This document shows positions 49,897-58,980 of a stretch of 64,000 bases of DNA, one piece after another. Where the stretch lies: contig DZAX01000006.1 in assembly GCA_022729705.1 (NCBI GenBank), positions 1-64,000 on the forward strand, given 5' to 3'. Within the stretch, counting starts at the first letter, position 1. Every line of letters begins with the position of its first letter. Below the pieces are notes generated by a model. That model saw nothing but the letters and a program-made list of their open reading frames with translations. It was not told where the DNA came from and made no database searches. Origin of the DNA: Helicobacter cetorum (GTDB lineage: Bacteria; Campylobacterota; Campylobacteria; Campylobacterales; UBA6016). Made by a program: the position numbers and the translations under genes.

Positions 49897-49939
49897 AAAC
49901 CCAAAATGTGAGAATTAATCAGAGGGTTCAATTATAAGT

Positions 49940-50020
49940 CTAAAGTTAATTACGGTATTTTTCTCTACCGTAACTTTTGGAATAATCGGTGTTGGATATT
50001 TATTTAATGCAATTTTATAA
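49940..50020 (+). pseudogene. C-terminal remnant of a second DUF318/ArsP-like permease
   Basis: LKLITVFFSTVTFGIIGVGYLFNAIL* versus intact VKLIGIFFGIVTLGIIGVGYLFNAIL*. Confidence 0.85.
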
Positions 50021-50029
50021 GGGGACAAA

Positions 50030-50260
50030 ATGACAATAGAGATACTCGGAACCGGTTGTACAAAGTGTAAAATGTTATACGAAATTACTCAAAACGCTGT
50101 AAATAAAGCCGGAATAGATGCGCAGATAATAAAGGTGGAAGATCCGTTGGCTATCTTGAGTTATGGAGTTATGACGACGCCCGCCCTTGTTGTGGATACA
50201 ATTGTAAAGACGCAAGGCAAGCTTCCTAGCGCCGATGAGATTATAGAAATGTTAAGGTGA
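50030..50260 (+). CDS. Thioredoxin-family small redox protein
   Basis: EILGTGCTKCKMLYEITQNAVNKAG...GVMTTPALVVD. Confidence 0.93.
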   Translation: MTIEILGTGCTKCKMLYEITQNAVNKAGIDAQIIKVEDPLAILSYGVMTTPALVVDTIVKTQGKLPSADEIIEMLR

Positions 50261-50437
50261 AATTGTTACTTTTTTTATTGAGCTACTTGCAAATATTCTT
50301 CTTGTGATAGCGTTTATTCATCTTCAAGGCGTGGCGTTGCATATTGCGCTACATAAAGATGGTATTGCAATAGGTTCTTTGAATTTTTGGCAAAAAGCGA
50401 TAGCCGCTATTTGGTTTGTTATAAAGGAGTAGATAGT

Positions 50438-51118
50438 TTGCAAGAAGAGTATTTTGCAAGGCAATACGCCCTTTGGGGCAATGAGACTCAAGAGGGATTA
50501 AAAACAAAAAAAATCGCAATTATCGGTTGCGGCGGGCTTGGTTCCACGCTTGCCATTACGCTAGGCTCTAGCGGAATAGGCGAGATACATTTGGTGGATT
50601 TTGACGTTGTCAGCGTACACAATATTCATCGGCAGATAGCTTTTAGGCTTGGCGACGAGGGGCGTTATAAAGCCGAGGTTGTCGGCGAACTACTAAAAAG
50701 TAGGTATGAGGGCGCCGAAGTAACGACGCATACCGCCACATTTTGTGAGTTTGTCAAAAAAAATATAGAAATAGACTTACTGATAGACGCAACCGACAAT
50801 TTGCCAAGTAGGGCGTCTTTGGAGGAGTACGCAAAAGCTCATAATATTCCTTGGCTATACGCCTCCGTTGAGGCGTGGCACGGACAAGTGTGCTTGTTTG
50901 AAAACGGCGAGTTTGCAAAATCTATGGTGATAAACGATAGAAAACCAGAGGGCATAGCTCCGCCGATAGTAGCCTTTATCGCGGCGTTTGAAGCAAATAT
51001 CGCCCTTCGTTACCTCGCCGGATTGCCCGTTGCCTCCGATATACTAAATTATCTCTACTTTGACGCAAATGGAGAGCTTTGCCACAAAAAGTTTACCACA
51101 CCAAGACGCGATAATTAA
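50438..51118 (+). CDS. ThiF/MoeB/HesA-family adenylyltransferase
   Basis: YFARQYALWGNETQEGLKTKKIAIIGCGGLGSTLAITL; probable TTG start with AAGGAG RBS. Confidence 0.88.
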   Translation: MQEEYFARQYALWGNETQEGLKTKKIAIIGCGGLGSTLAITLGSSGIGEIHLVDFDVVSVHNIHRQIAFRLGDEGRYKAEVVGELLKSRYEGAEVTTHTATFCEFVKKNIEIDLLIDATDNLPSRASLEEYAKAHNIPWLYASVEAWHGQVCLFENGEFAKSMVINDRKPEGIAPPIVAFIAAFEANIALRYLAGLPVASDILNYLYFDANGELCHKKFTTPRRDN

Positions 51119-51340
51119 ATGGTATACCGATTTTCTGGAGCCTTTTTGCATATTTTCAAGAGTTGCACTCATATTTTGCAGTTCTGATTTTGCCTGATTT
51201 GCGGCGGCTGTTTCGGCTTCTGATTTGAGCGTAAAAAGCGGAGCGTCTTTGGCGACTCGCTCTCCTTTTTTGACAAATATTTTCTCCACTCTACCGCTTT
51301 GAGAAGAGGCAATATTGACAAAATCACCCCCTATGTAGCC
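51119..51340 (-). pseudogene. HlyD-type membrane-fusion protein remnant
   Basis: GYIGGDFVNIASSQSGRVEKIFVKKGERVAKDAPLFTLKSEAETAAANQAKSELQNMSATLENMQKG; truncated at both ends. Confidence 0.7.
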
Positions 51341-51445
51341 CTAACAACGTAGCGTTTTTTTATTGTACACCAAAAACGCTCATGCCCCTATTTAGCTGTT
51401 TTGTGCTATATTCCGCCTAAAACTAACTGTAATTAAAGGCTAAAA

Positions 51446-52546
51446 ATGGGATTAGGAGTAGGACTTGTAGGCTTGCCAAACGTGGGCAAATCAACGACTT
51501 TTAATGCGCTAACAAAAGCGCAAAACGCAGAGGCGGCAAACTATCCATTTTGTACGATAGAGCCAAATAAGGCTGTGGTTCCGGTACCGGATAAGAGACT
51601 AGACGAGCTCGCAAAAATCGTAAATCCTGAGAGAATCCAGCACTCCACGGTAGATTTTGTGGATATTGCGGGGCTTGTCAAGGGCGCTAGTAAGGGCGAG
51701 GGGCTTGGAAACCAGTTTTTGGGGCATATCAAAGATGTTGGCGTGGTGCTTCACGTCGTTAGATGTTTTGAGGATGGCAATATTACGCACGTTGAAAACT
51801 CTGTAGACCCTTTGCGCGATATTGAGATTATTGAGACTGAGCTACTTTTGGCGGATATTCAGAGTCTTGAAAAAAGAATAGAAAGATTAGAAAAACAGGC
51901 AAAAACCGACAAAAACGCCGCCGCAATGCTGGAAGTTGCAAAAAAACTGCTTGCATACCTAAACAACGGCGGTATGGCGAGAGAGTTTGAGGGCAGGGAT
52001 GAGGAGGCGTGCTTGGAGCTTAACCGCGAACTAAAACTTATCACCTCAAAAGAGATAATGTACGCCGCAAATGTAGACGAAGAGGCTCTTACAGGCACAA
52101 ATGCACACTACGAAAATCTTTTGAAGTTTGCAAACGAAAAAGGCGCGGATGTAATCAAAATATGCGCCAAAATCGAAGAAGAGCTAGCCGGACTAAGCGA
52201 TGAAGAGAGAGCGGAGATGCTAGAGGGGCTTGGCATAGAGGAGTCGGGACTTGAGCAGATAATAAGAAAAGGTTTCTCAAAGCTAGGTCTTGCCAGTTAT
52301 TTTACCGCCGGAGTCAAAGAGGTAAGGGCGTGGACTATTGAAAAAGGCTGGAAAGCCCCAAAAGCCGCAAGCGTTATCCACAACGATTTTGAAAAAGGGT
52401 TTATCCGCGCGGAGGTAATCGCATACGATGATTTCGTGTCAAACGGAGGAGAGCAGGGCGCAAAAGAAAAAGGCAAAATGAGATTAGAGGGCAAAGAGTA
52501 TGTGGTCGCCGATGGGGACGTGATGCACTTTAGGTTTAACGTCTAA
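51446..52546 (+). CDS. ychF: Ribosome-binding ATPase YchF
   Basis: GLVGLPNVGKSTTFNALTKAQNAEAANYPFCTIEPN, VDIAGLVKGASKGEGLGNQFL. Confidence 0.98.
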   Translation: MGLGVGLVGLPNVGKSTTFNALTKAQNAEAANYPFCTIEPNKAVVPVPDKRLDELAKIVNPERIQHSTVDFVDIAGLVKGASKGEGLGNQFLGHIKDVGVVLHVVRCFEDGNITHVENSVDPLRDIEIIETELLLADIQSLEKRIERLEKQAKTDKNAAAMLEVAKKLLAYLNNGGMAREFEGRDEEACLELNRELKLITSKEIMYAANVDEEALTGTNAHYENLLKFANEKGADVIKICAKIEEELAGLSDEERAEMLEGLGIEESGLEQIIRKGFSKLGLASYFTAGVKEVRAWTIEKGWKAPKAASVIHNDFEKGFIRAEVIAYDDFVSNGGEQGAKEKGKMRLEGKEYVVADGDVMHFRFNV

Positions 52547-53319
52547 TGAGCGGTGTGACCTGTATTATTCCGGTCTACAACGACCCATCAAATCTGCCAA
52601 GAGCTGTATATTCGGCGCTAAATCAAGACGGGTGCGAAAAAGTTGTTATCGTGGATGACGCAAGTAGCGACAACACTTTGGCAATAGCCAAGGAGCTTGA
52701 GGCAAAAGAGAGCAGGGTTGAAGTGTTTGCTTTACCGGCTAACAGAGGTCAAGCTTTTGCTAGAAATATTGGCGTTATGTTGGCCGATACGCACTACATC
52801 ACATTTTTGGACGCAGACGACGAGCATTTGAGCGGGTTTTATAAGGTCGCCTTAAAGGCTCTTAACGACCGCCCTAAAGCTTCTTTGGTTCGCGGCTCAA
52901 TAGAGTATGTCGGAGAGCTCACAAACGATGATTTTGAGCCTGACGATGATAGATTAAATCAATCTTTGTTTGTAAATCCTAATACGCTAATAATGAGGAA
53001 GCATATTTTTTTACAGATAGGCGGCTTTCCCGTTTCTAATGAGTTTAGAGGTAAATATGGCGGTGAAGATATTGCGTTTAGTCATATTTTGAACACCTAT
53101 TTTGAAGGTATGCTGACAAAAGCCCCAGTTCTTAAATATTACGTTAGAAGCGGCGGCGCTTTTCATAAATATATCTCAAGAACAAAATGGGAGAATGGGC
53201 GTATTGTCATCTTGAAAAACGACGCTGACGACGAAATGTTCATCAAAGCTTTTGAGAAATATGTCGAAGATAGAAAGTACTGCTTAGGGCAAAGCCTAGC
53301 CAGCATCAAAACCGAATAG
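52546..53319 (+). CDS. Glycosyltransferase family 2
   Basis: CIIPVYNDPSNLPRAVYSAL...VIVDDASSDNT...FLDADDEHL. Confidence 0.92.
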   Translation: MSGVTCIIPVYNDPSNLPRAVYSALNQDGCEKVVIVDDASSDNTLAIAKELEAKESRVEVFALPANRGQAFARNIGVMLADTHYITFLDADDEHLSGFYKVALKALNDRPKASLVRGSIEYVGELTNDDFEPDDDRLNQSLFVNPNTLIMRKHIFLQIGGFPVSNEFRGKYGGEDIAFSHILNTYFEGMLTKAPVLKYYVRSGGAFHKYISRTKWENGRIVILKNDADDEMFIKAFEKYVEDRKYCLGQSLASIKTE

Positions 53320-53330
53320 TTATATGCACT

Positions 53331-53467
53331 TTGCCGCTAATACGGGCTTTGCTCGTGTTAGCGTCTAACATCTAACTCTCCCGCGAATGCGGGTAGCTTT
53401 AGGGGGATGCAAGGGACATTTATGTCCTTTGCCGCCAATACGGGCTTTGCTCGTATTGGCGTCTAAC
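53331..53467 (+). repeat. Palindromic intergenic repeat, family A: partial copy followed by full copy
   Basis: CCGCTAATACGGGCTTTGCTCGTGTTAGCG, then CCCGCGAATGCGGGTAGCTTTAGGGGGATGCAAGGGACATTTATGTCCTTTGCCGCCAATACGGGCTTTGCTCGTATTGGCG. Confidence 0.9.
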
Positions 53468-53469
53468 AT

Positions 53470-54318
53470 CTAGTAAAACGGACACTCCGTAAGGGGTTCT
53501 ACTCCCGCTTTTTTTAGCAGTTCGAAATCTTTTGAGGCTTCTTGTCCGCCAGTTGTGAGATAGTCGCCGACTATGATGGCGTCGCATCCGGCTTCAAATA
53601 TTTCGTGTTGTCTATCGTCAAGTATATACTCTCTGCCGCCAGCCGCCATAATTACGCTATTTTCAAGCTCTTTTTTTGCCATTCTTAGCACACCTAGCAC
53701 TTCACCTGCATTGATGTGCGTTTTTTTGATAGGTAGGGCTTGGTTTGGATGGTAGAAGTTGATTGGTGAACTCATTGGATTTAGGGATTTTAGCGACGCA
53801 AATAGTGACGCTCTATCCTCACGACTCTCTCCAAGCCCAAATATCCCGCCTGAACACAAAAACAGTCCAACCTCTTTTACATTTTCACAAGTAGCGTATC
53901 GCTCATTCCATGAGTGCGTGGAGCAGATGGTTGGATAAAACTCTTTTGAAGTCTCTAAGTTGTGATTATAGCTATCCACTCCGGCTTTTTTGAGTTCCGT
54001 CAAGCTTTTTGTATCGGCGATTCCGGCTGAAGCTATCAAAAAAAGCCCGTTAACCTCTTTTTTGATGCGTGACGCCAAAGTGCATAAATACTCCGTTTTT
54101 TCGCTATCCAGCCCAAGTCCGCTTGTCACCAGACAAAAGCCTATGGCTCCGGCTTTTTTTGCGTTTTTCGCCTCTTGCAAAACTATTTTTGGCTCTTTAA
54201 AACCAAAAACTTCCACCCCTGTTTTGTACTTAGCGCTTTGGGCGCAAAAAGCGCAATCCTCTTCGCAAGCTCCGCTTTGAACGTTTGAAATTGCGCAAAG
54301 TAGTATTTTTTTTGTCAT
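53470..54318 (-). CDS. bioB: Biotin synthase
   Basis: GACEEDCAFCAQSAKY radical SAM motif; AAGGREYILDDRQ. Confidence 0.96.
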   Translation of the reverse strand: MTKKILLCAISNVQSGACEEDCAFCAQSAKYKTGVEVFGFKEPKIVLQEAKNAKKAGAIGFCLVTSGLGLDSEKTEYLCTLASRIKKEVNGLFLIASAGIADTKSLTELKKAGVDSYNHNLETSKEFYPTICSTHSWNERYATCENVKEVGLFLCSGGIFGLGESREDRASLFASLKSLNPMSSPINFYHPNQALPIKKTHINAGEVLGVLRMAKKELENSVIMAAGGREYILDDRQHEIFEAGCDAIIVGDYLTTGGQEASKDFELLKKAGVEPLTECPFY

Positions 54319-54827
54319 CTTAGAAACTCCGTATCGTGCCTATTCCATGTGCTCGTTTTTATTTTTCTATAAAAGTATGAGATTTTATAGCTCTCATCGC
54401 TAGTCTCTAGTAGCAGGCACTCCGAGAGGTCTTTATTTCTTGCGCACGCTTCGCCGGGGTTTAGAAATAGCGTTTTGCCTGTGAAATTAATATATTTTTT
54501 GTGCGTATGCCCAAAGATTATCACATCTGCATCAGGTTTTAGATATATCGGAATGTGCATAAGCTTGAATTTTAGCCCGCCAAGCTCGAAATAATACGGT
54601 TCATATACTAAGTCGTATTCATCTTTAAGGTTTCTTAAGTGCCTATCGTTGTTGCCAAACACAGCCGTGAATGGCAGGGCGTTTTTCTTTAATTCTAGTA
54701 GCGTCTCCTCTTCTACTATATCTCCGGCGTGAATTAGATATTCGCTTCCCAAAGAGGAGAGTAGTTCGATGATTTTTTTTGCTCTTCCCGCTTTTCTGTG
54801 CGTGTCTGAGAAAATACCTATTTTCAT
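54315..54827 (-). CDS. YfcE/MJ0936-type metallophosphoesterase
   Basis: GIFSDTHRKAGRAKKI, HAGDIVEE, FGNNDRH, IFGHTHKKY. Confidence 0.93.
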   Translation of the reverse strand: MKIGIFSDTHRKAGRAKKIIELLSSLGSEYLIHAGDIVEEETLLELKKNALPFTAVFGNNDRHLRNLKDEYDLVYEPYYFELGGLKFKLMHIPIYLKPDADVIIFGHTHKKYINFTGKTLFLNPGEACARNKDLSECLLLETSDESYKISYFYRKIKTSTWNRHDTEFLR

Positions 54828-54837
54828 CTTATGAGTA

Positions 54838-54915
54838 CGCCGTGACGAGCTAAGCCCGTCACGGCTACGCTGAGCGCTGAGCTACTAAAGCTAGCCGCGT
54901 TGCGCGGCAGATTGG
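54838..54915. repeat. Palindromic intergenic repeat, family C
   Basis: AGCCCGTCACGGCTACGCTGAGCGCTGAGCTACTAAAGCTAGCCGCGTTGCGCGGCAGAT; cf. 6750-6812. Confidence 0.7.
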
Positions 54916-54933
54916 CTGTGGGGTGTTTGTAAG

Positions 54934-57171
54934 TCACTTGGGCTTTACCTCTGTTTTGTGTTTGCATTCTGCGTTTAGGCATTCGAAATACTCTTTTGTT
55001 TTTAGTTTTTTGTGGATTGTTGCGCCGTTGCACGCTTCGCATTTTGTTTCGCTAAGTTCGTGTCTTGAGGTAAATTTGCATTTTGGATAGTTCTCGCAAC
55101 CAAAAAAAGCGCCTCTTTTTGAGATTCTCTCCAGTACTTTGCCGCCACATAGCGGACAAGGTATTTTTAACGTTTTTGGTTCTTTGAGCGAGCGTGTGTT
55201 TTTGCATTCAGGATACGCTGAGCACGCTAGAAAATCTCCTCTTTTTGAGGATTTTATCACCATTTTGGAGCCGCACTTGTCGCAATCTATGTCGGTTTCT
55301 TGCGGTTTTGCTCTCTCCTCTTCGCCCTCTTTTTTGATATTTCTAGTGTATTTACATTTTGGATAAGTAGAGCATGAGATAAATTCGCCGAATCTTCCCG
55401 CTCTTCTTACAAGCGGAGCGCCGCAAGTAGGGCAGTCTTCGTCTATCGGAATCATTATTTTTTGACTCTCAATATTTTTTTTACCAAGGTCTATTTTTTT
55501 GATAAACCCCTCGTAAAACTCAAATAGCAGTTTTTGCCAATCTTTTTGCTCTCCCTCTACTTTGTCAAGCTCCTCTTCCATCTTTGCCGTAAAGCCACTG
55601 TCTACTATCTCCTCAAAATGCTTTTCAAGCATATCTATGACTTTGAAAGCTATCTCTTCGGGTACAATCTGCTTGTTTTCTATCTTGATATAGCCTCTAT
55701 CGTCAAGCGTAGATATGGTTGGCGCATATGTGCTTGGGCGTCCTATGCCGAGGCTTTCAAGCTGTTTTACCAGTCCGGCTTCTGAGTATCTGCTTGGCGG
55801 CTCTGTAAACTTTTGATCAGCGGTTATTTTGTGTAGTTTTAGGCTCTCGTTTGCGTCTACGTTTGGCAGTAACTTGTCTTTGTCCTCAGAGCCTAACACC
55901 TTATAAAAACCGTCAAAAATGAGCTTAGTACCGCTAGCTTTAAACACAAGACTTTTTGAACTGATAAAGATATTTTGACTTTCAAACTCCGCATCTTTCA
56001 TCTGTGACGCCATAAATCTGTTGTAAATAAGCGTGTATAGCCTAAGTTCATCCGCTTTTAGGTATCTTTTGGCGTCGTCAGGCGTTAGCTCTATCATTGT
56101 CGGACGTATAGCTTCGTGAGCTTCTTGCGCACCTTGTGTTTTGGTTTTGTACACTTTTGGAGTTTTTGGCAGGTATTTTTCGCCGTGTAGTTTTCCTATC
56201 AGCTCTCTTGCCAGCTCCTGCGCCTCGCTAGCGATATTGAGACTGTCTGTTCTCATGTATGTGATTACGCCGCTCACGCCTTTGTGCGTCTCTACGCCCT
56301 CATATAGCTTTTGCGCCACTATCATCGTCTTTTTGGGAGAAAACCCAAGCTGTGAAGAGGCGGCTTGCTGCAGTGTGGAGGTCATAAAAGGGGCGGGGGC
56401 GGCTGATATTTTTTTCTTTTTCTCTATTTTTGACGCCGTAAAACTCTCAAGAGAAGCCGCCGCTACTATTTTGTCCGCTTCCTCTTTGGTTTTTACGCTT
56501 AATTTGTCTATCTTTTCGCCAAACGCCTCAAACAGCACTCCGTCTATTTTTTTGTCAAACAGCGCTTTTACGTCGTAGTACTCTACCGGAATAAAAGCTC
56601 TTATCTCTCTTTCTCTATCGACTACAATTTTTAGAGACGCCGATTGCACTCTTCCCGCACTAAGCCCTTTTTGGATTTTTGAGGAGATAAGTGGAGATAG
56701 TTTGTAACCCACGATTCTATCGAGAAGCCTTCTTGCCTGTTGTGCGTTTACCATGTCCATATTGAGTCTTCTAGGCGTTTCAAGGGCTTTTAAGATGGCG
56801 GTTTTGGTTATCTCATGAAAAACTATTCTTGGTAAAGCTGTTTCGTCTTTATCAAGCACCTTTGCTATATGGTAGGCTATCGCCTCTCCCTCTCTATCCT
56901 CGTCCGTCGCTAGATAGATTGTATCTGCGTCTTTTGCGAGTTTTTTGAGTTCTGCGGCTATCGCTTTATGGTCGTCTGTGACGGTGTATTCCGGAACAAA
57001 AGACTCTTTATTTATTTTGATGCCAAAAGAGCTTTTAGGCAAATCCCTGATATGTCCTTTGCTGGCGACTACCGCAAAATCATCGCCCAAAAAGCCTTTT
57101 AGCGTCTTAGCTTTTGCAGGTGATTCTACTATTATTAAATTTTTCAAATATATGGCCTTATTTTTGTACAA
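54934..57171 (-). CDS. topA: DNA topoisomerase I
   Basis: IVESPAKAKTLKGFLGDDFAVVASKGHIRDLP, SAGRVQSASLKIV, ITYMRTDS, C-terminal zinc motifs. Confidence 0.97.
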   Translation of the reverse strand: MYKNKAIYLKNLIIVESPAKAKTLKGFLGDDFAVVASKGHIRDLPKSSFGIKINKESFVPEYTVTDDHKAIAAELKKLAKDADTIYLATDEDREGEAIAYHIAKVLDKDETALPRIVFHEITKTAILKALETPRRLNMDMVNAQQARRLLDRIVGYKLSPLISSKIQKGLSAGRVQSASLKIVVDREREIRAFIPVEYYDVKALFDKKIDGVLFEAFGEKIDKLSVKTKEEADKIVAAASLESFTASKIEKKKKISAAPAPFMTSTLQQAASSQLGFSPKKTMIVAQKLYEGVETHKGVSGVITYMRTDSLNIASEAQELARELIGKLHGEKYLPKTPKVYKTKTQGAQEAHEAIRPTMIELTPDDAKRYLKADELRLYTLIYNRFMASQMKDAEFESQNIFISSKSLVFKASGTKLIFDGFYKVLGSEDKDKLLPNVDANESLKLHKITADQKFTEPPSRYSEAGLVKQLESLGIGRPSTYAPTISTLDDRGYIKIENKQIVPEEIAFKVIDMLEKHFEEIVDSGFTAKMEEELDKVEGEQKDWQKLLFEFYEGFIKKIDLGKKNIESQKIMIPIDEDCPTCGAPLVRRAGRFGEFISCSTYPKCKYTRNIKKEGEEERAKPQETDIDCDKCGSKMVIKSSKRGDFLACSAYPECKNTRSLKEPKTLKIPCPLCGGKVLERISKRGAFFGCENYPKCKFTSRHELSETKCEACNGATIHKKLKTKEYFECLNAECKHKTEVKPK

Positions 57172-57265
57172 AGTAGAAAATTCTACTTAAAAAAAATTAA
57201 ATTGTGATTTTGATATTTCGGCGCTCTTTTTGCTTTTGTTGTCTCTAAAGCACTAATTCAAGGAA

Positions 57266-58828
57266 ATGGGCATGAGTTTTAGAATAAATACAAACGTAGC
57301 CTCTATGCGCTCTCACGCCTCTGGCGTTCAAAACAACAGAGAGCTTGATCTATCGTTGCAAAAGCTCTCATCAGGGCTTAGAATCAACAGTTCAGCCGAT
57401 GACGCATCCGGAATGGTTATCGCCGATAGTTTAAGGTCGCAGGCAAATTCGCTAGGACAGGCTATTAGAAACGCCAATGATGCGATAGGCGTCATTCAGA
57501 CGGCGGATAACGCCATGGATCAGCAGATAAAGATATTGGATACGATAAAAGTCAAGGCTACGCAAGCGGCGGCGGATGGACAAAGTACCCAATCAAGACA
57601 GGCGATACAAGAGGATATAGCCAGACTCTTAGAGGAGCTTGACACTATCGCCAATACTACGGCTTTTAACGGTATGCAGCTACTCTCCGGCTCTTTTATC
57701 AATAAAGAGTTTCAGATAGGGGCATACTCCAGAGAGGCTGTCAAAATATCTATCGGAAATACGTCCTCCGCCACAATAGGCGCCGTAAGAAGTGAAACGT
57801 CAGGACTTATCTCCTCTGCTGTAAGTAGCGGACTTGTGTTTATAAATACCGACGGCACCAGAACATCCGTAGCCGCCGTCAAAATTTCTACATCTGTCGG
57901 CACGGGGCTTGGAGCTATGGCGGAAGCTATCAATAGGGTTTCAGATCAAACCGGAGTTAGGGCAAACGCTATAGTGCGCATGACTGGCTCAAATAGCGTC
58001 GCCGCCGGAAGCATCAGGGGTCTTGTGATAAATGGTATCACTCTTGGCACCATAAGCACCTCCGCAAACGACTCAAACGGGCACCTTAGAAATACGATAA
58101 ACGCCGCTACCACATTTACAGGCGTAACTGCTACGGTGGATGGCATGGGTAGGCTATCATTGAATGCTTCAGATGGTAGGGGCGTTATAGTAAAAACCTC
58201 CGCCTCGACTGTTCTAGGTTTTAATAAAACAGCGGGTGTGGACGGCTCCGCTATGTCCTCAACTACCGGAAAAATGCACTTTGGCAGAATAACGCTCACT
58301 TCGCTAGGTTCCAGAGATATACTAATAAGCGGGGCAACGGGTGCCAGTGGTTTGGTGAATAGCGCCTTTATGAATAAAATGACGATTTCCTCACAAGGAG
58401 CCGCCTTTTCCACCGTAAACCTAAAAGGAACACTGGGGGTTTTTAGCAATAAAACAGGGGCGTCCATTGGGGCTTTTGCCAATGCGGCAGAGTCTGCTGC
58501 AGCGGGGCAGAGCGGAACGTTTTTGGGGCCCGGGGTCACCACGAGAGTAGGCGCTATGCTTGTCATGGATATAGCTGAATCGGCTATGAAGATGCTAGAC
58601 AAAATAAGATCAAATCTAGGTTCTGTGCAAAATCAACTAACCGTAACAATAAACAATATAACAGTAACAGAGGTAAACATCAGAGCCGCAGAGTCTCAAA
58701 TAAGAGACGCCGATTTCGCCTTGGAGTCCGCTAACTTTTCAAAAAGAAACCTTCTCGCCCAATCTGGTTCATTTGCGCTCAGTCAAGCCAGTTCGATACC
58801 TCAAAACGTTTTGAAGCTACTTCAATAA
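57266..58828 (+). CDS. Flagellin paralogue 1
   Basis: MSFRINTNVASMRSHASGVQNNRELDLSLQKLSSGLRINSSADDASGMVIADSLRSQA; conserved C-terminal D0/D1. Confidence 0.95.
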   Translation: MGMSFRINTNVASMRSHASGVQNNRELDLSLQKLSSGLRINSSADDASGMVIADSLRSQANSLGQAIRNANDAIGVIQTADNAMDQQIKILDTIKVKATQAAADGQSTQSRQAIQEDIARLLEELDTIANTTAFNGMQLLSGSFINKEFQIGAYSREAVKISIGNTSSATIGAVRSETSGLISSAVSSGLVFINTDGTRTSVAAVKISTSVGTGLGAMAEAINRVSDQTGVRANAIVRMTGSNSVAAGSIRGLVINGITLGTISTSANDSNGHLRNTINAATTFTGVTATVDGMGRLSLNASDGRGVIVKTSASTVLGFNKTAGVDGSAMSSTTGKMHFGRITLTSLGSRDILISGATGASGLVNSAFMNKMTISSQGAAFSTVNLKGTLGVFSNKTGASIGAFANAAESAAAGQSGTFLGPGVTTRVGAMLVMDIAESAMKMLDKIRSNLGSVQNQLTVTINNITVTEVNIRAAESQIRDADFALESANFSKRNLLAQSGSFALSQASSIPQNVLKLLQ

Positions 58829-58840
58829 GTAGCTTCACCC
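58813..58840 (+). terminator. Hairpin overlapping flagellin 1 stop codon
   Basis: GAAGCTACTT-CAAT-AAGTAGCTTC. Confidence 0.6.
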
Positions 58841-58903
58841 CTTTAAAATATTACAATCTTGTAATAAATCCTACATAAAATCCTCAAAATATAAAAATTT
58901 CTC

Positions 58904-58930
58904 TAAAACAAATTAGGAAAGTTTCGATAT
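58904..58930 (+). promoter_or_regulatory. Putative sigma-28 promoter of flagellin 2
   Basis: TAAA (58904-58907) ... CGATAT (58925-58930), matching the Campylobacterota FliA-type -10. Confidence 0.6.
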
Positions 58931-58980
58931 AGTCATTGTACGGCAAGGATGCCGAAACTAAAAGCAAAAAAGGATTTACA

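Noticed and set aside
57946-58602. 218-aa ORF opposite flagellin 1 (and 124-aa ORF at 59433-59807)
   Set aside because: Antisense to conserved flagellin coding sequence; composition typical of shadow ORFs.
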